Shown here: positions 1-8,408 of the stretch, piece after piece
How positions within the stretch are numbered: the stretch's first letter is position 1
Layout of the letters: each line of letters opens with the position of its first letter
Source of the DNA: Bacteroidota bacterium
Lineage (GTDB): Bacteria; Bacteroidota; Bacteroidia; 2-12-FULL-35-15
Reading direction: 5' to 3'
Length of the DNA: 64,000 nt
Assembly: GCA_016707685.1 (NCBI GenBank)
Contig: JADJHE010000020.1
Location: 1-64,000 of the forward strand
Made by a program: the position numbers and the translations under genes
Notes under the pieces: generated by a model
What the model was told of the DNA's origin: nothing
Seen by the model: the letters and a program-made list of their open reading frames with translations, nothing else
Databases searched by the model: none

Positions 1-554
1 GAAATACGTTAAACAACAGTATTAATCCGAATATTTTATTGGAGCAAAATCAAAAATCAGTAAATACACTTATCCTTAAAAAAATGTTAAATAATCAGTA
101 TATTTACAATACAAATGATTCAACAGCATTAATGGATATAGCAGCACAGTGTCCTTTACAAGGCGGAAATGCAGTATATCAGGCGCGTAATTTATTAGCT
201 GCTATTTATAATGAGCTGATCGATTTTGAAGACAATTGCGAAGAAACCCAAAAACATTTTGTCGCAAATAACGAAACAGAATCAATTACTCAGCATTTTA
301 GTAAAGCCGTTAAACTATACCCAAATCCTAATAATGGGAATATGATGTTGGATTATTCCTTAAACGAAACAGAAGTAGGAAAATTAAATATTTATGATGT
401 TAGTGGACGATTGATTGACAGTTATAATTTGTTGAGTGGAGAAAACAAACAGTTAAACATTAATAAAACAGATTTGGAAAATGGTATTTACTTTTATGAA
501 GTAATCATTAATGATAAATTACAAGCCAGTGACAAACTCATTATTATTAAATAA
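1..554 (+). CDS. C-terminal part of a T9SS type A sorting-domain protein (5' end outside window)
   Basis: The frame is open from the window edge to the TAA at 552-554, so the gene starts upstream; the TTG at 39 is not a convincing start. The visible 180 or so residues hold a helical stretch (QCPLQGGNAVYQARNLLAAIYNE-like) of the kind that precedes the tail in large exported Bacteroidota proteins, then a type A sorting domain beginning LYPNPNNGN and ending in DKLIIIK. Such tails direct export through the type IX secretion system and cell-surface attachment or release. The last ~220 nt are nearly identical at DNA level to the 3' end of the gene ending at 2529. The function of the mature domain cannot be judged from the fragment. 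Confidence 0.8.
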   Translation, partial: NTLNNSINPNILLEQNQKSVNTLILKKMLNNQYIYNTNDSTALMDIAAQCPLQGGNAVYQARNLLAAIYNELIDFEDNCEETQKHFVANNETESITQHFSKAVKLYPNPNNGNMMLDYSLNETEVGKLNIYDVSGRLIDSYNLLSGENKQLNINKTDLENGIYFYEVIINDKLQASDKLIIIK

Positions 555-555
555 T

Positions 556-619
556 ATAAAGCATATAGTCAGAATCTTACTCTGACTATATGCTTTATTC
601 AAAAGCATATAGTCAGAAT
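556..619. repeat. Perfect 18-bp inverted repeat plus a third direct copy
   Basis: Arms 556-573 and 581-598 are exact reverse complements (ATAAAGCATATAGTCAGA and its inverse) around a 7-nt loop. A further direct copy, AAAGCATATAGTCAGAAT, follows at 602-619. The repeated word is the DNA encoding the end of a signal peptide (KAYSQN) in this paralogue family and also occurs at 2535-2552. No U-tract follows, so this is not a normal terminator. The ATG at 590 lies in the second arm. Confidence 0.85.
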
Positions 620-1534
620 TTAGTTCCCAATCCCTCGTTTGAAAATTACGATACTTGTCCTACAAGCAGTAGCCAAATCTCTTTTGCAATTCCTTGGCAG
701 GGAATTACAACAAATAGCTCAGATTATTTTAATTCATGTAATATAGGAGGGCCTAGTGTTCCTCTTGTTGGAGGAGGAGGATTTCAATACGCTCGAACTG
801 GCAATGCATATGCAGGAGTATGGTTGGTAAATGGTTATTATTCTAATTATAGAGAGTATATAAGAGTTAAATTAAATAGTAGTTTGGAATTAGACTCCTG
901 CTATTTAATTGAGTTTTACTGCAATTTACATAACCTTTCTAGATATGGCATCAATAAAATAGGAGCGCTATTAAGCAACAGCCCAGTAAATAATGTTGGA
1001 CCTGGGCCATTTGACTTGGTGTTGCAATATTCACCGCAAATTGAATCTAATATGTTCTTAAATGATACATTAAATTGGATGAAAATAAGTGCTAGATATA
1101 CAGCACTTGGCGGAGAAGAATATATAACTATTGGAAATTTTAGGACAGACATTTTAACAGATACAATACATGTGGGAGGAAGCAATTACAATGGATCCTA
1201 CTACTTCATTGAAGATGTGCGTGTTGAAAAAATTCCTAATTGTGACTCAACTCTTTTAAATATTGAAGCTAATAAAAAAAATTACAATTTAAAATTATAC
1301 CCGAATCCAAATGATGGGCGTATGAACTTTGTATATGATTTGGTTGAATCTGAAAAAGGCGAATTGGTAATCTATGATATTTCTGGTAGAACTATTCAAT
1401 CTTTTAAATTACAAATAGGAACTAATAACCAATTGTTTATAGACGAAACAAAATTGGGAAGTGGTGTGTATTTTTATAAGGTTTTAATAAATGAAAAAAT
1501 CACAACAAGTGATAAATTGATAATTATTAAATGA
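590..1534 (+). CDS. T9SS type A sorting-domain protein, signal peptide truncated
   Basis: This is a 314-residue member of the tandem family that begins QNLVPNPSFENYDTCP after the signal peptide. The first ~230 residues resemble a jelly-roll-like exported domain with conserved SSDYFNSC, ARTGNAYAG and YITIGNF blocks; the tail LYPNPNDGR...LIIIK is a type A sorting domain. The only available start (ATG 590) gives MLYSKAYSQNL, which keeps the cleavage-site end but lacks the hydrophobic core seen in its neighbours (MKLICKYIFIIFLSFC in the next gene). Either the N-terminus was lost in a rearrangement at the inverted repeat just upstream, or the assembly is wrong there. The stop overlaps the next start (ATGA at 1531). 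Substrate and exact role are unknown. Confidence 0.7.
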   Translation: MLYSKAYSQNLVPNPSFENYDTCPTSSSQISFAIPWQGITTNSSDYFNSCNIGGPSVPLVGGGGFQYARTGNAYAGVWLVNGYYSNYREYIRVKLNSSLELDSCYLIEFYCNLHNLSRYGINKIGALLSNSPVNNVGPGPFDLVLQYSPQIESNMFLNDTLNWMKISARYTALGGEEYITIGNFRTDILTDTIHVGGSNYNGSYYFIEDVRVEKIPNCDSTLLNIEANKKNYNLKLYPNPNDGRMNFVYDLVESEKGELVIYDISGRTIQSFKLQIGTNNQLFIDETKLGSGVYFYKVLINEKITTSDKLIIIK

Positions 1535-2529
1535 AATTAATTTGTAAATACATATTTATTATTTTTTTGAGCTTTTGTGCATTGTGCACAAAAGCTCAAA
1601 ATTTAGTCCCCAATCCCTCGTTTGAAAATTACGATACTTGTCCCCATTATTATAGTTTCATTTATTACGCTTCGCCTTGGTTTCAACCACAAACTTACAA
1701 TGGAAATACAAGTAATAGTAGCAGCTCAGATTTTTTTCACTCATGCGGTTTAGGAGGTGAGGTTGATGTTCCAACGAATAATATGGGAAACCAATTTGCC
1801 AGAACAGGGAATGGTTATGCGGGCATTTTCTGCCATTCTGATACAATAAACTCAAGAGAATATATTGAAGTTGAATTGTTGAATTCATTAGTTAATGGTC
1901 AGGACTATTGTGTTGAATTTTATGTTTCACTTGCCGATGCTTTTTCATTAGCAGTAAGTAATATCGGAGTATATTTTTCCCAAGATAGTTTGTTGGTAAA
2001 TAATTATAATGCAATAACCTATGTGACACCACAAATTGAAAATGATAATTCCAATTTCTTAACAAATAAAATAAATTGGATGAAAATTTTTGGAATTTTT
2101 ACAGCACAAGGGGGAGAAAAATTTATGACAATTGGGAACTTTAGAGATCCACAAAACACAAATTTCACAAATGTACCAGGAGGGCTTATAACTGATATGT
2201 CTTATTATTACATAGATGATATCTCAGTAACAGCATGTGATACTACTTTAATTAATGTAAATGAATATGAAAAGAATAACAATTTTAATTTATACCCCAA
2301 CCCCAATAACGGGAACATGGTACTGGAACATTCCTTAAACGAAACAGAAGTAGGAAAATTAAATATTTATGATGTTAGTGGACGATTGATTGACAGTTAT
2401 AATTTGTTTAATGGAGAAAACAAACAATTAAATATTAATAAAACAGATTTGGAAAATGGTATTTACTTTTATGAAGTAATCATTAATGATAAATTACAAG
2501 CCAGTGACAAACTCATTATTATCAAATAA
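1531..2529 (+). CDS. T9SS type A sorting-domain protein
   Basis: This 332-residue protein is the intact member of the tandem family. It has a clear signal peptide (hydrophobic residues ~5-18, cleavage near CTKA|QN), the family domain with VPNPSFENYDTCP, SSSDFFHSC, ARTGNGYAG, YYYIDDISV, and a type A sorting domain from ~260 (LYPNPNNGN) to LIIIK. The protein should be exported by Sec, then across the outer membrane by T9SS. It overlaps the previous gene by four bases, suggesting translational coupling. The last ~200 nt match the 3' end of the fragment at 1-554 almost exactly, which points to gene conversion or recent duplication of the tail. No enzymatic motif is visible. Confidence 0.85.
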   Translation: MKLICKYIFIIFLSFCALCTKAQNLVPNPSFENYDTCPHYYSFIYYASPWFQPQTYNGNTSNSSSSDFFHSCGLGGEVDVPTNNMGNQFARTGNGYAGIFCHSDTINSREYIEVELLNSLVNGQDYCVEFYVSLADAFSLAVSNIGVYFSQDSLLVNNYNAITYVTPQIENDNSNFLTNKINWMKIFGIFTAQGGEKFMTIGNFRDPQNTNFTNVPGGLITDMSYYYIDDISVTACDTTLINVNEYEKNNNFNLYPNPNNGNMVLEHSLNETEVGKLNIYDVSGRLIDSYNLFNGENKQLNINKTDLENGIYFYEVIINDKLQASDKLIIIK

Positions 2530-2534
2530 AAAAT

Positions 2535-3464
2535 AAAGCATATAGTCAGAATTTAGTTCCCAACCCTTCCTTTGAAAATTATTCTAATTGTCCAATTGGT
2601 GGTACTGATGAGCTTATTTTAGCCATTCCATGGCAAGGTATTACAACTAATAGCTCTGATTATTTTAACTCTTGTAGCTCCACATCTGCTAATGTTCCTT
2701 CAAGCGGAGCTGGATGGCAATATGCGAGAACAGGCAATGCTTATGCAGGAATATGGTGTGTTAATAGCTTTGGAACAAATTATAGAGAATATATACAAGT
2801 AAAATTAAACACTTTTCTAATTCAAGACTCATGCTATTTAGTCGAATTCTATTGCAATTTGTACAATCTTTCATGTTATGGTATAAAAAAAATAGGAGCA
2901 TTGCTTAGTAATACTCCTGTTAGTAATGTTGGGCCAGGCGCATTTGGCCTGGTATTACAATATCCTCCTCAAATTGAATCAAACACATTTTTAAATGATA
3001 CCATTAATTGGCTGAAAGTAAGCGGAACATATACAGCACTTGGTGGAGAAGAATATATTACTATTGGAAATTTCAGTATAGACTCAAGTACTGACACAAT
3101 CAATATTCAAAATAATCTATGTAGCGGGTCCTACTACTTCATTGAAGATGTGCGTGTTGAAAAAATTCCTAATTGTGACTCAACTCTTTTAAATATTGAA
3201 GCTAATAAAAAAAATTACAATTTAAAATTATACCCGAATCCAAACAACGGAAGTTTTACTGTAGAGTATTCCATTGAAGAAAATGACCAAGCTGATTTGT
3301 GCATTTATTCTATTGAAGGAAGAAAAATTGCTTGTCACAAATTAAATTCAACAGAGAAAAAGATAAAAATTCAAGAAAATTTATTTTCAAATGGCATGTA
3401 CTTTTATCAGATTCACTTAAATGGAAATGTAGCGGCACAAGATAGACTGATTATCATTAAATAA
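2535..3464 (+). pseudogene. T9SS paralogue without a start codon
   Basis: The frame is open and clearly coding from about 2535: it reads KAYSQNLVPNPSFENYSNCPIGG at the front (given here in two parts: KAYSQNLVPNPSFE, then NYSNCP) and continues into the sequence from the internal Met at 2859. It contains the family blocks SSDYFNSC, ARTGNAYAG and YITIGNF, and a type A tail LYPNPNNGS...RLIIIK. No ATG, GTG or TTG and no signal-peptide core lie between the previous stop (2527-2529) and KAYSQ. A short product from Met 2859 would lack an export signal. It was probably fused to or derived from an upstream copy by recombination; translation by reinitiation is a less likely alternative. Bases 3128-3243 are almost identical to 1197-1312. 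Confidence 0.65.
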
Positions 3465-3482
3465 TTTGTGAATTATAGTATC

Positions 3483-5153
3483 ATGAAAAAGATAATTCTA
3501 TTTATTATTTTTTATTCTATATTGAGTCCTATTAAAGCTCAAAATTTGGTGCCTAATCCCAGCTTTGAAGATACAGTTGCTTGTCCGAATAATCAAGGAC
3601 AATTAAATTTTGCAACACCTTGGATTAGTCCATCTAATTCTTCGCCAGATTACTTTAATTCTTGTAGTAATACAAGCACAGGATTTTCATTACCTTTTAA
3701 TCACTTTGGCTTTCAAACTGCTCATTCTGGAAATGCTTATGCTGGAATAATTGTAATGGCAATTGCTCCTGGCTTGTCTAACAATTATAGAGAATATACG
3801 CAAACGATTTTAGATACATTATTAATAAAAGATGAAACATATTGCATAACTTTTTATGTAAGTTTAGCTGACACCTCGGAATTTGCCATAAACAATATTG
3901 GAATGTATTTTTCTACAAACTCAATCTTTGCAAATAACTATGATCCTCTACCTTACATACCTCAAATAGAAAACACAAATTTTAACCCATTAATAAATAA
4001 TAATGTCTGGACAAAAATATCAGGTATTTTTGTCGCAAATGGGAATGAACAATACTTGACAATTGGAAATTTCAAAGACAATTCTTCAAGCGATACTATT
4101 TACAATCATCCAACCAACATAGGATTTCCTCTGTCTTCTTACTACTATCTAGACGATGTTTCTGTGATCCATTTGGATGCAGATGCAGGAAAAGATACTG
4201 CCATTTGCAAAGGAAGTACTATTGTTTTAGGAAGACCATCAGCTTCGGGTATAAGCTATAGCTGGCAAAGTTCAAACACATTGAGTGATACCAGCATTGC
4301 ACAGCCAACAGCCAACCCTACTGTTACCACTACCTATTATTTAACCGCTACATTAGCCGGTGGATGCAGTAAATTGGATACCGTTACCATTACAGTGGTG
4401 GATGTAAATGCTGGAACAGATTCCACTTTTTGTGAAGGAGATAGTGTATTGATTGGAACAAATCCCCTACTAAATGTAAACTATACATGGCAACCTACAT
4501 TGGGCTTAGGCACAAGCAATGCTTCACAAACAATGGCAACACCAATAACAAGCACTAGCTATACACTTACCGCATCCGCCAATGGTTGTGTGCTTAATGA
4601 TACGGTTTCATTAACTGTATTACAATATCAAACACCCACTATCAGTGCTGGAACTACTGCAACTATTTGTAGTGGAGATACGCTTCAATTAGGAAGTAAT
4701 TACATCAATGGTTATTCCTACATCTGGCTTCCAAATTCGGCTATCAACAACACTACCGCTGCTAGTCCTTTTGTTTTTCCTAATCAATCCACCTTATACA
4801 CCTTAACAATACAAGATACAGGAAGTGTTTATCAATGTAAAAATACAGCAAGCGACAGTGTATGGATAAATGTAGAGGCATGTGATCCCTATTTACCAAA
4901 TGTATTTACACCAAATAATGATGAAAAAAATGATGTATTTGAAATTACGGATTTACCTTTAAAAAGTAATATTCATATTTACAACCGTTGGGGAGTTTTG
5001 GTGTGGACATCACCTGCTTTAAGTATCACTGGCAAAGCTGTATGGGACGGAAGAACAACCGCTGGAATAGAATGCATAACTGGTGTTTATTATTATGTAT
5101 TGGAAATACCGAGTAAAAAAACAATTACTGGATACATTGAATTGATAAGGTAA
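3483..5153 (+). CDS. Exported protein with Ig/PKD-like repeats and T9SS type B (gliding motility-associated) C-terminus
   Basis: The start is set at ATG 3483, which gives the signal peptide MKKIILFIIFYSILSPIKA followed by QNLVPNPSFEDT; a GTG at 3468 would add five residues that spoil it. Order: signal peptide (1-19), the same N-terminal family domain as the three genes upstream (to ~225), three repeats of ~75 residues with the pattern C..GDS...LG......Y.W.P (about 230-465), then a gliding-motility-associated C-terminal domain with PNVFTPNNDEKNDVF and IYNRWGVLVW. That last domain is the T9SS type B signal. It ends the tandem array; its tail class differs from the type A tails of its paralogues, so tails have been swapped within the family. 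Surface adhesin or structural role is an inference. Confidence 0.85.
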   Translation: MKKIILFIIFYSILSPIKAQNLVPNPSFEDTVACPNNQGQLNFATPWISPSNSSPDYFNSCSNTSTGFSLPFNHFGFQTAHSGNAYAGIIVMAIAPGLSNNYREYTQTILDTLLIKDETYCITFYVSLADTSEFAINNIGMYFSTNSIFANNYDPLPYIPQIENTNFNPLINNNVWTKISGIFVANGNEQYLTIGNFKDNSSSDTIYNHPTNIGFPLSSYYYLDDVSVIHLDADAGKDTAICKGSTIVLGRPSASGISYSWQSSNTLSDTSIAQPTANPTVTTTYYLTATLAGGCSKLDTVTITVVDVNAGTDSTFCEGDSVLIGTNPLLNVNYTWQPTLGLGTSNASQTMATPITSTSYTLTASANGCVLNDTVSLTVLQYQTPTISAGTTATICSGDTLQLGSNYINGYSYIWLPNSAINNTTAASPFVFPNQSTLYTLTIQDTGSVYQCKNTASDSVWINVEACDPYLPNVFTPNNDEKNDVFEITDLPLKSNIHIYNRWGVLVWTSPALSITGKAVWDGRTTAGIECITGVYYYVLEIPSKKTITGYIELIR

Positions 5154-5154
5154 C

Positions 5155-5691
5155 CTATCTATAAAGATAATACGGTGATATCATCAAATATACCACCACA
5201 CCCGTTACAGTTACATACAACCAAATAGGAAAAGCAAAACGCACTAATTTTTTGTGCTTCTCTACTTGATTTTGAAATCCTTTGTGAAAGGATAATAAAA
5301 TTAGTGGCAATACCAATGCTGCTAAAATAATATGACTAATCAATATTGTTAAGTAAACAGGACGTAATGAATTATCGGCAGGGAATGTTGTTTCTTTCGC
5401 CATCCAATGATACGTAATGTAGGATAGTAAGAATACTGCCGACAAACAAAAAGTAATGATGTTTAATTTTTTATGAATCTCAATATTTTTCTGTTTGATA
5501 AAGTACAAGGATAATAATAACAATAAACTACAAGTACCATTTATCAATGCATTCAACTTCGGTAATTTGTAAACAAAGGATGGAATAACTTCCGGTACTG
5601 GTAATATTTTTTTATTTAAAACAATTACTGCAACGAACACTACAATCGATAATGCCATTACAATTCTAAAAACTAATTTATCGTTCTTCAT
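5155..5691 (-). CDS. DUF420 membrane protein (cytochrome oxidase-associated)
   Basis: This protein has 178 residues and about five predicted membrane helices, with the His-containing segments typical of DUF420 (IHKKLNIITF, YHWMAKETTF, LISHIILAALVLPLILL, KHKKLVRFAFPIWLYV). The start is ATG 5691, two bases after the SCO1 stop at 5693; the upstream extension to 5745 lies inside the SCO1 gene. DUF420 genes sit next to caa3/aa3 oxidase genes in Bacteroidota and Bacillota and are thought to help oxidase biogenesis, but no biochemical role is established. It is the last gene of the minus-strand respiratory operon. Confidence 0.85.
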   Translation of the reverse strand: MKNDKLVFRIVMALSIVVFVAVIVLNKKILPVPEVIPSFVYKLPKLNALINGTCSLLLLLSLYFIKQKNIEIHKKLNIITFCLSAVFLLSYITYHWMAKETTFPADNSLRPVYLTILISHIILAALVLPLILLSFHKGFQNQVEKHKKLVRFAFPIWLYVTVTGVVVYLMISPYYLYR

Positions 5692-5692
5692 A

Positions 5693-6379
5693 TTATTTAT
5701 CGCGTTTGTTTCTCTCCTTATTTTCTTTAATGGTGTATTCTGCAATCAATACTTTAATATCATCTAATAATTCGTTTACTTCTTTAATGTTGGTTCCATC
5801 ATAAATACCACGAATGTGTTTTTCTTTATCTACTAAAATAAAAAATTCACTGTGTATAAAATCATCTGGTCCACCATCTCCTTCCATCGCATTAACCAAA
5901 TACGATTCACGTGCCATTTCATACAATTGTTTTTTGTCGCCCGTAACAAAGTTCCAAATTGAATTATCGGCATGCACCATGTTTGAATAGGCTTTTAATA
6001 CAGGTACCGAATCGTTTTCAGGATTTACGGTATGCGATAAAATTTGAACCAAACCATTGGTATAAGCAAACTTATCTTGAACACGTTGCAGTTCTGTAGC
6101 CATTTTAGGACAAATGGTTTGACAGCTTGCAAAAAAATAATCGGCTACGTATATCTTTCCTTCGTAATCTTTATCCGTTATTGTTTTACCATCTTGATTA
6201 ATAAAACTAAAAGGTTTGATGGAATGATAAATGGTATCCTTACCGTTTGCAGCCAATTCCTTTACACCAAAATAAGGAAGGTGAATAAAGTTGTGTTTTC
6301 CTGTAGTAAGTAAAACATAAAATACAGATGGAAACGTAAGTAATAATAAAAGGATGACAATCTTTTTCTTGAGGTTCAT
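5693..6379 (-). CDS. SCO1/SenC family copper chaperone
   Basis: A 228-residue thioredoxin-fold protein with an N-terminal membrane anchor (about residues 5-25). The copper-binding CxxxC is C86-QTI-C90, and the conserved distal histidine is in DDFIHSEFF near the C-terminus. SCO proteins deliver copper to the CuA centre of cytochrome c oxidase subunit II or maintain its thiols; the active domain lies in the periplasm. The start is set at ATG 6379, which begins the anchor MNLKKKIVILLLLL; a longer frame to 6442 adds a poor N-terminus. Directly downstream is DUF420 and upstream is oxidase subunit IV, the usual order in Bacteroidota. Confidence 0.92.
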   Translation of the reverse strand: MNLKKKIVILLLLLTFPSVFYVLLTTGKHNFIHLPYFGVKELAANGKDTIYHSIKPFSFINQDGKTITDKDYEGKIYVADYFFASCQTICPKMATELQRVQDKFAYTNGLVQILSHTVNPENDSVPVLKAYSNMVHADNSIWNFVTGDKKQLYEMARESYLVNAMEGDGGPDDFIHSEFFILVDKEKHIRGIYDGTNIKEVNELLDDIKVLIAEYTIKENKERNKRDK

Positions 6380-6464
6380 AAGCAATGTATTTGCCACGCA
6401 AAAGTACAAACAAAAATGGCTCGCAATTATTTTGCGAGCCATTTTTGTAGATTATAATAAATGC

Positions 6465-6977
6465 TTAGTGATGTGCTTCTTCAGCAGGTTTTTCAGCACC
6501 TTCTTCGTGTGTTTCGTGAGCGCCAGCTGGTGCTGCATGGTGACCAGATTTAGCTGCTTCGTTCAATTCATTTTTTTGATTCACGATCAATGGGTCCATT
6601 CTTTCTTTGTGTTCTTTAGAATAAGTAGACTCACCAACAATGATGTATACCAAATACAAAATGAATACAGTGTAAGGAACTAAAACACAATATTTCATCC
6701 ATTTTTTCTCATCACCTAAATGCATAAAGCTCATTACAATGTAAAATGCTTTTAAAAGTGTAAGACCAATGAATAAAGTTTTTAAAACAACAGAAGATGT
6801 TCTGTCTTCGTTTAATAAATTCCATTCAGCAGCTTTAAAACCGATGATCAACTCAACGATTGTAATTCCTAACATTATCCAGAATACATTCCAAAGTTTT
6901 CTGCGTTTTTTCTTTCCTTCTTCTTCGCTATGATGAGCCATTAGCTCATATTGTGGGTAGTTATCGTGAAATTCCAT
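6465..6977 (-). CDS. Cytochrome c oxidase subunit IV family protein
   Basis: 170 residues: an N-terminal polar stretch with HHSEEEGKKKRRK, three membrane helices (around 30-50, 65-87 and 95-115), and an Ala/Glu/His-rich C-terminal tail (HHAAPAGAHETHEEG and following). This matches the caa3-type subunit IV of Bacteroidota, a small structural subunit of the terminal oxidase in the inner membrane. It follows the larger subunit III gene by about 50 bp and belongs to the same operon. The low-complexity tail is usual for the group. Confidence 0.85.
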   Translation of the reverse strand: MEFHDNYPQYELMAHHSEEEGKKKRRKLWNVFWIMLGITIVELIIGFKAAEWNLLNEDRTSSVVLKTLFIGLTLLKAFYIVMSFMHLGDEKKWMKYCVLVPYTVFILYLVYIIVGESTYSKEHKERMDPLIVNQKNELNEAAKSGHHAAPAGAHETHEEGAEKPAEEAHH

Positions 6978-7025
6978 AAGTATATGCTATTTAAAAGTGT
7001 TAATTTCTTTGGTTAGTTTTCGCTG

Positions 7026-7748
7026 TTACAATAAGTAGAAGAATGTAAATACAAACACCCATACTAAATCGACAAAATGCCAGTATAAACCAGTTTTTTC
7101 AACCATTTCGTAATGACCGCGTTTTTCGTATGTTCCTTTAATTACGTTAATAAAAATGATGATGTTGATGATAACACCACTGAATACGTGGAAACCATGG
7201 AAACCAGTAATGAAGAAGAAGAAGTTTGCAAATACAGGTAAACCATATTCATTCACCGTCATGTTTGCACCATATACGGTTTTTTCAACCCATTCGCCAT
7301 TTTCGAATACACTACGAATTGCACCGTGATCAGTTCCAACAATGAAGTGATACCACTCCCAAGCTTGAGAACCAACGAACATTGCACCACCAATGATGGT
7401 TAACAACATCCAAACAATTACTTTCTTTTTATCGTTTCTGTGACCTGCCTCAACAGCTAATACCATTGTAACAGATGACATAATCAAAATCAATGTCATT
7501 AAACCTACATACGCCAAAGGAATATGTCCATCATAGAATGGAAAATGTGTAAACACATCGCCTGGATTAGGCCAAACTTCAGGATGCTTGTGACGCATAA
7601 AACCATAAGCGGATAGTAATCCAGAGAATGTTAATGCATCGGACACAAGGAAAAACCACATCATCATTTTTCCGTAACTAATACCGAATGGTGATTTTCC
7701 ACCGCTCCAAACTGAGCCTGTTTCTGTTTCTGCTGCGTGACTTGCCAT
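7026..7748 (-). CDS. Cytochrome c oxidase subunit III
   Basis: 240 residues with about five to six membrane helices and the subunit III hallmarks: WFFLVSDALTFSGLL near the first helix, GSQAWEWYHFI in the middle, ITGFHGFHVFSG, and a C-terminal YWHFVDLVWVFVFTFFYLL. The subunit belongs to the heme-copper oxidase complex of the inner membrane and stabilises proton uptake in subunit I. A second, shorter subunit III-like gene lies directly upstream; the pair is normal in Bacteroidota. Genes for subunits I and II are not in this window. Confidence 0.92.
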   Translation of the reverse strand: MASHAAETETGSVWSGGKSPFGISYGKMMMWFFLVSDALTFSGLLSAYGFMRHKHPEVWPNPGDVFTHFPFYDGHIPLAYVGLMTLILIMSSVTMVLAVEAGHRNDKKKVIVWMLLTIIGGAMFVGSQAWEWYHFIVGTDHGAIRSVFENGEWVEKTVYGANMTVNEYGLPVFANFFFFITGFHGFHVFSGVIINIIIFINVIKGTYEKRGHYEMVEKTGLYWHFVDLVWVFVFTFFYLL

Positions 7749-7819
7749 ACTTTTTTTACTAAAATTATATTTTTTTAACTAAATTTTCGGGTGCTAATAT
7801 GCAAATTTTACTTGAAATT

Positions 7820-8401
7820 TCAACGCTGAAATAATAAAAATACGAATAAATAAATCCACAATAAATCTAAAAAATGCCAAAAAATGGCGCAAAGCCTTAT
7901 CCCTAAAAGGTTTTCGGAATTATACTTTTGTTGTATAGATTTAATCCAAACTACAAAAACGGCAATAATTCCACCAAAAAGATGGGCCAAATGCAAGCCT
8001 GTAAGCACATAAAGGAAAGACCCCGATGCATTACTGTATTTACCTGCGAAAAACACTTTTTGATCAACCAATGCTCCCCAAGCCTGAAACTGAGTGATAG
8101 TAAAGGCTACCCCTAAAAGTAAGGTGGTTAAAGCTGCCCATTTTACACTTTTAAAATCGTTCTTTTTTGCAGCAGCCAAAGCCCAATTAATTGATACACT
8201 GCTAATTATGATGATTGCAGTGCTGATGTAGAACATTTGAGGCAATTCAAAATTCAGCCAATCACCCTTTTTCTGACGAACAATGTAAGCACTCGTTAAG
8301 GATGCAAAAATCATTAACATACCCACCATTGAAATGTATAGCAATGGTTTTGCTACTTTTTCGCGGGTGATGCGCTTTTCTTCTACTGATACTGTTTCCA
8401 T
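7820..8401 (-). CDS. Heme-copper oxidase subunit III-like protein
   Basis: 193 residues starting at ATG 8401 (METVSVEEKRI); the longer frame begins with TTG at 8419 inside the ctaB gene and is less likely. Membrane helices begin at PLLYISMVGMLMIFASLTSAY; later blocks LTGLHLAHLFGG and FWHFLDLLWIYLFVFLLF are the subunit III signature HxxH and WHFxD. It is the short member of the tandem subunit III pair in the oxidase operon, seven bases after ctaB. It probably occupies a subunit III/accessory position in the oxidase. Confidence 0.88.
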   Translation of the reverse strand: METVSVEEKRITREKVAKPLLYISMVGMLMIFASLTSAYIVRQKKGDWLNFELPQMFYISTAIIIISSVSINWALAAAKKNDFKSVKWAALTTLLLGVAFTITQFQAWGALVDQKVFFAGKYSNASGSFLYVLTGLHLAHLFGGIIAVFVVWIKSIQQKYNSENLLGIRLCAIFWHFLDLLWIYLFVFLLFQR

Positions 8402-8408
8402 AATACAA

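Noticed and set aside
7026..8401. Duplicate subunit III genes as a recent duplication
   Set aside because: The two differ in length and sequence and this pair is the normal arrangement in Bacteroidota oxidase operons.
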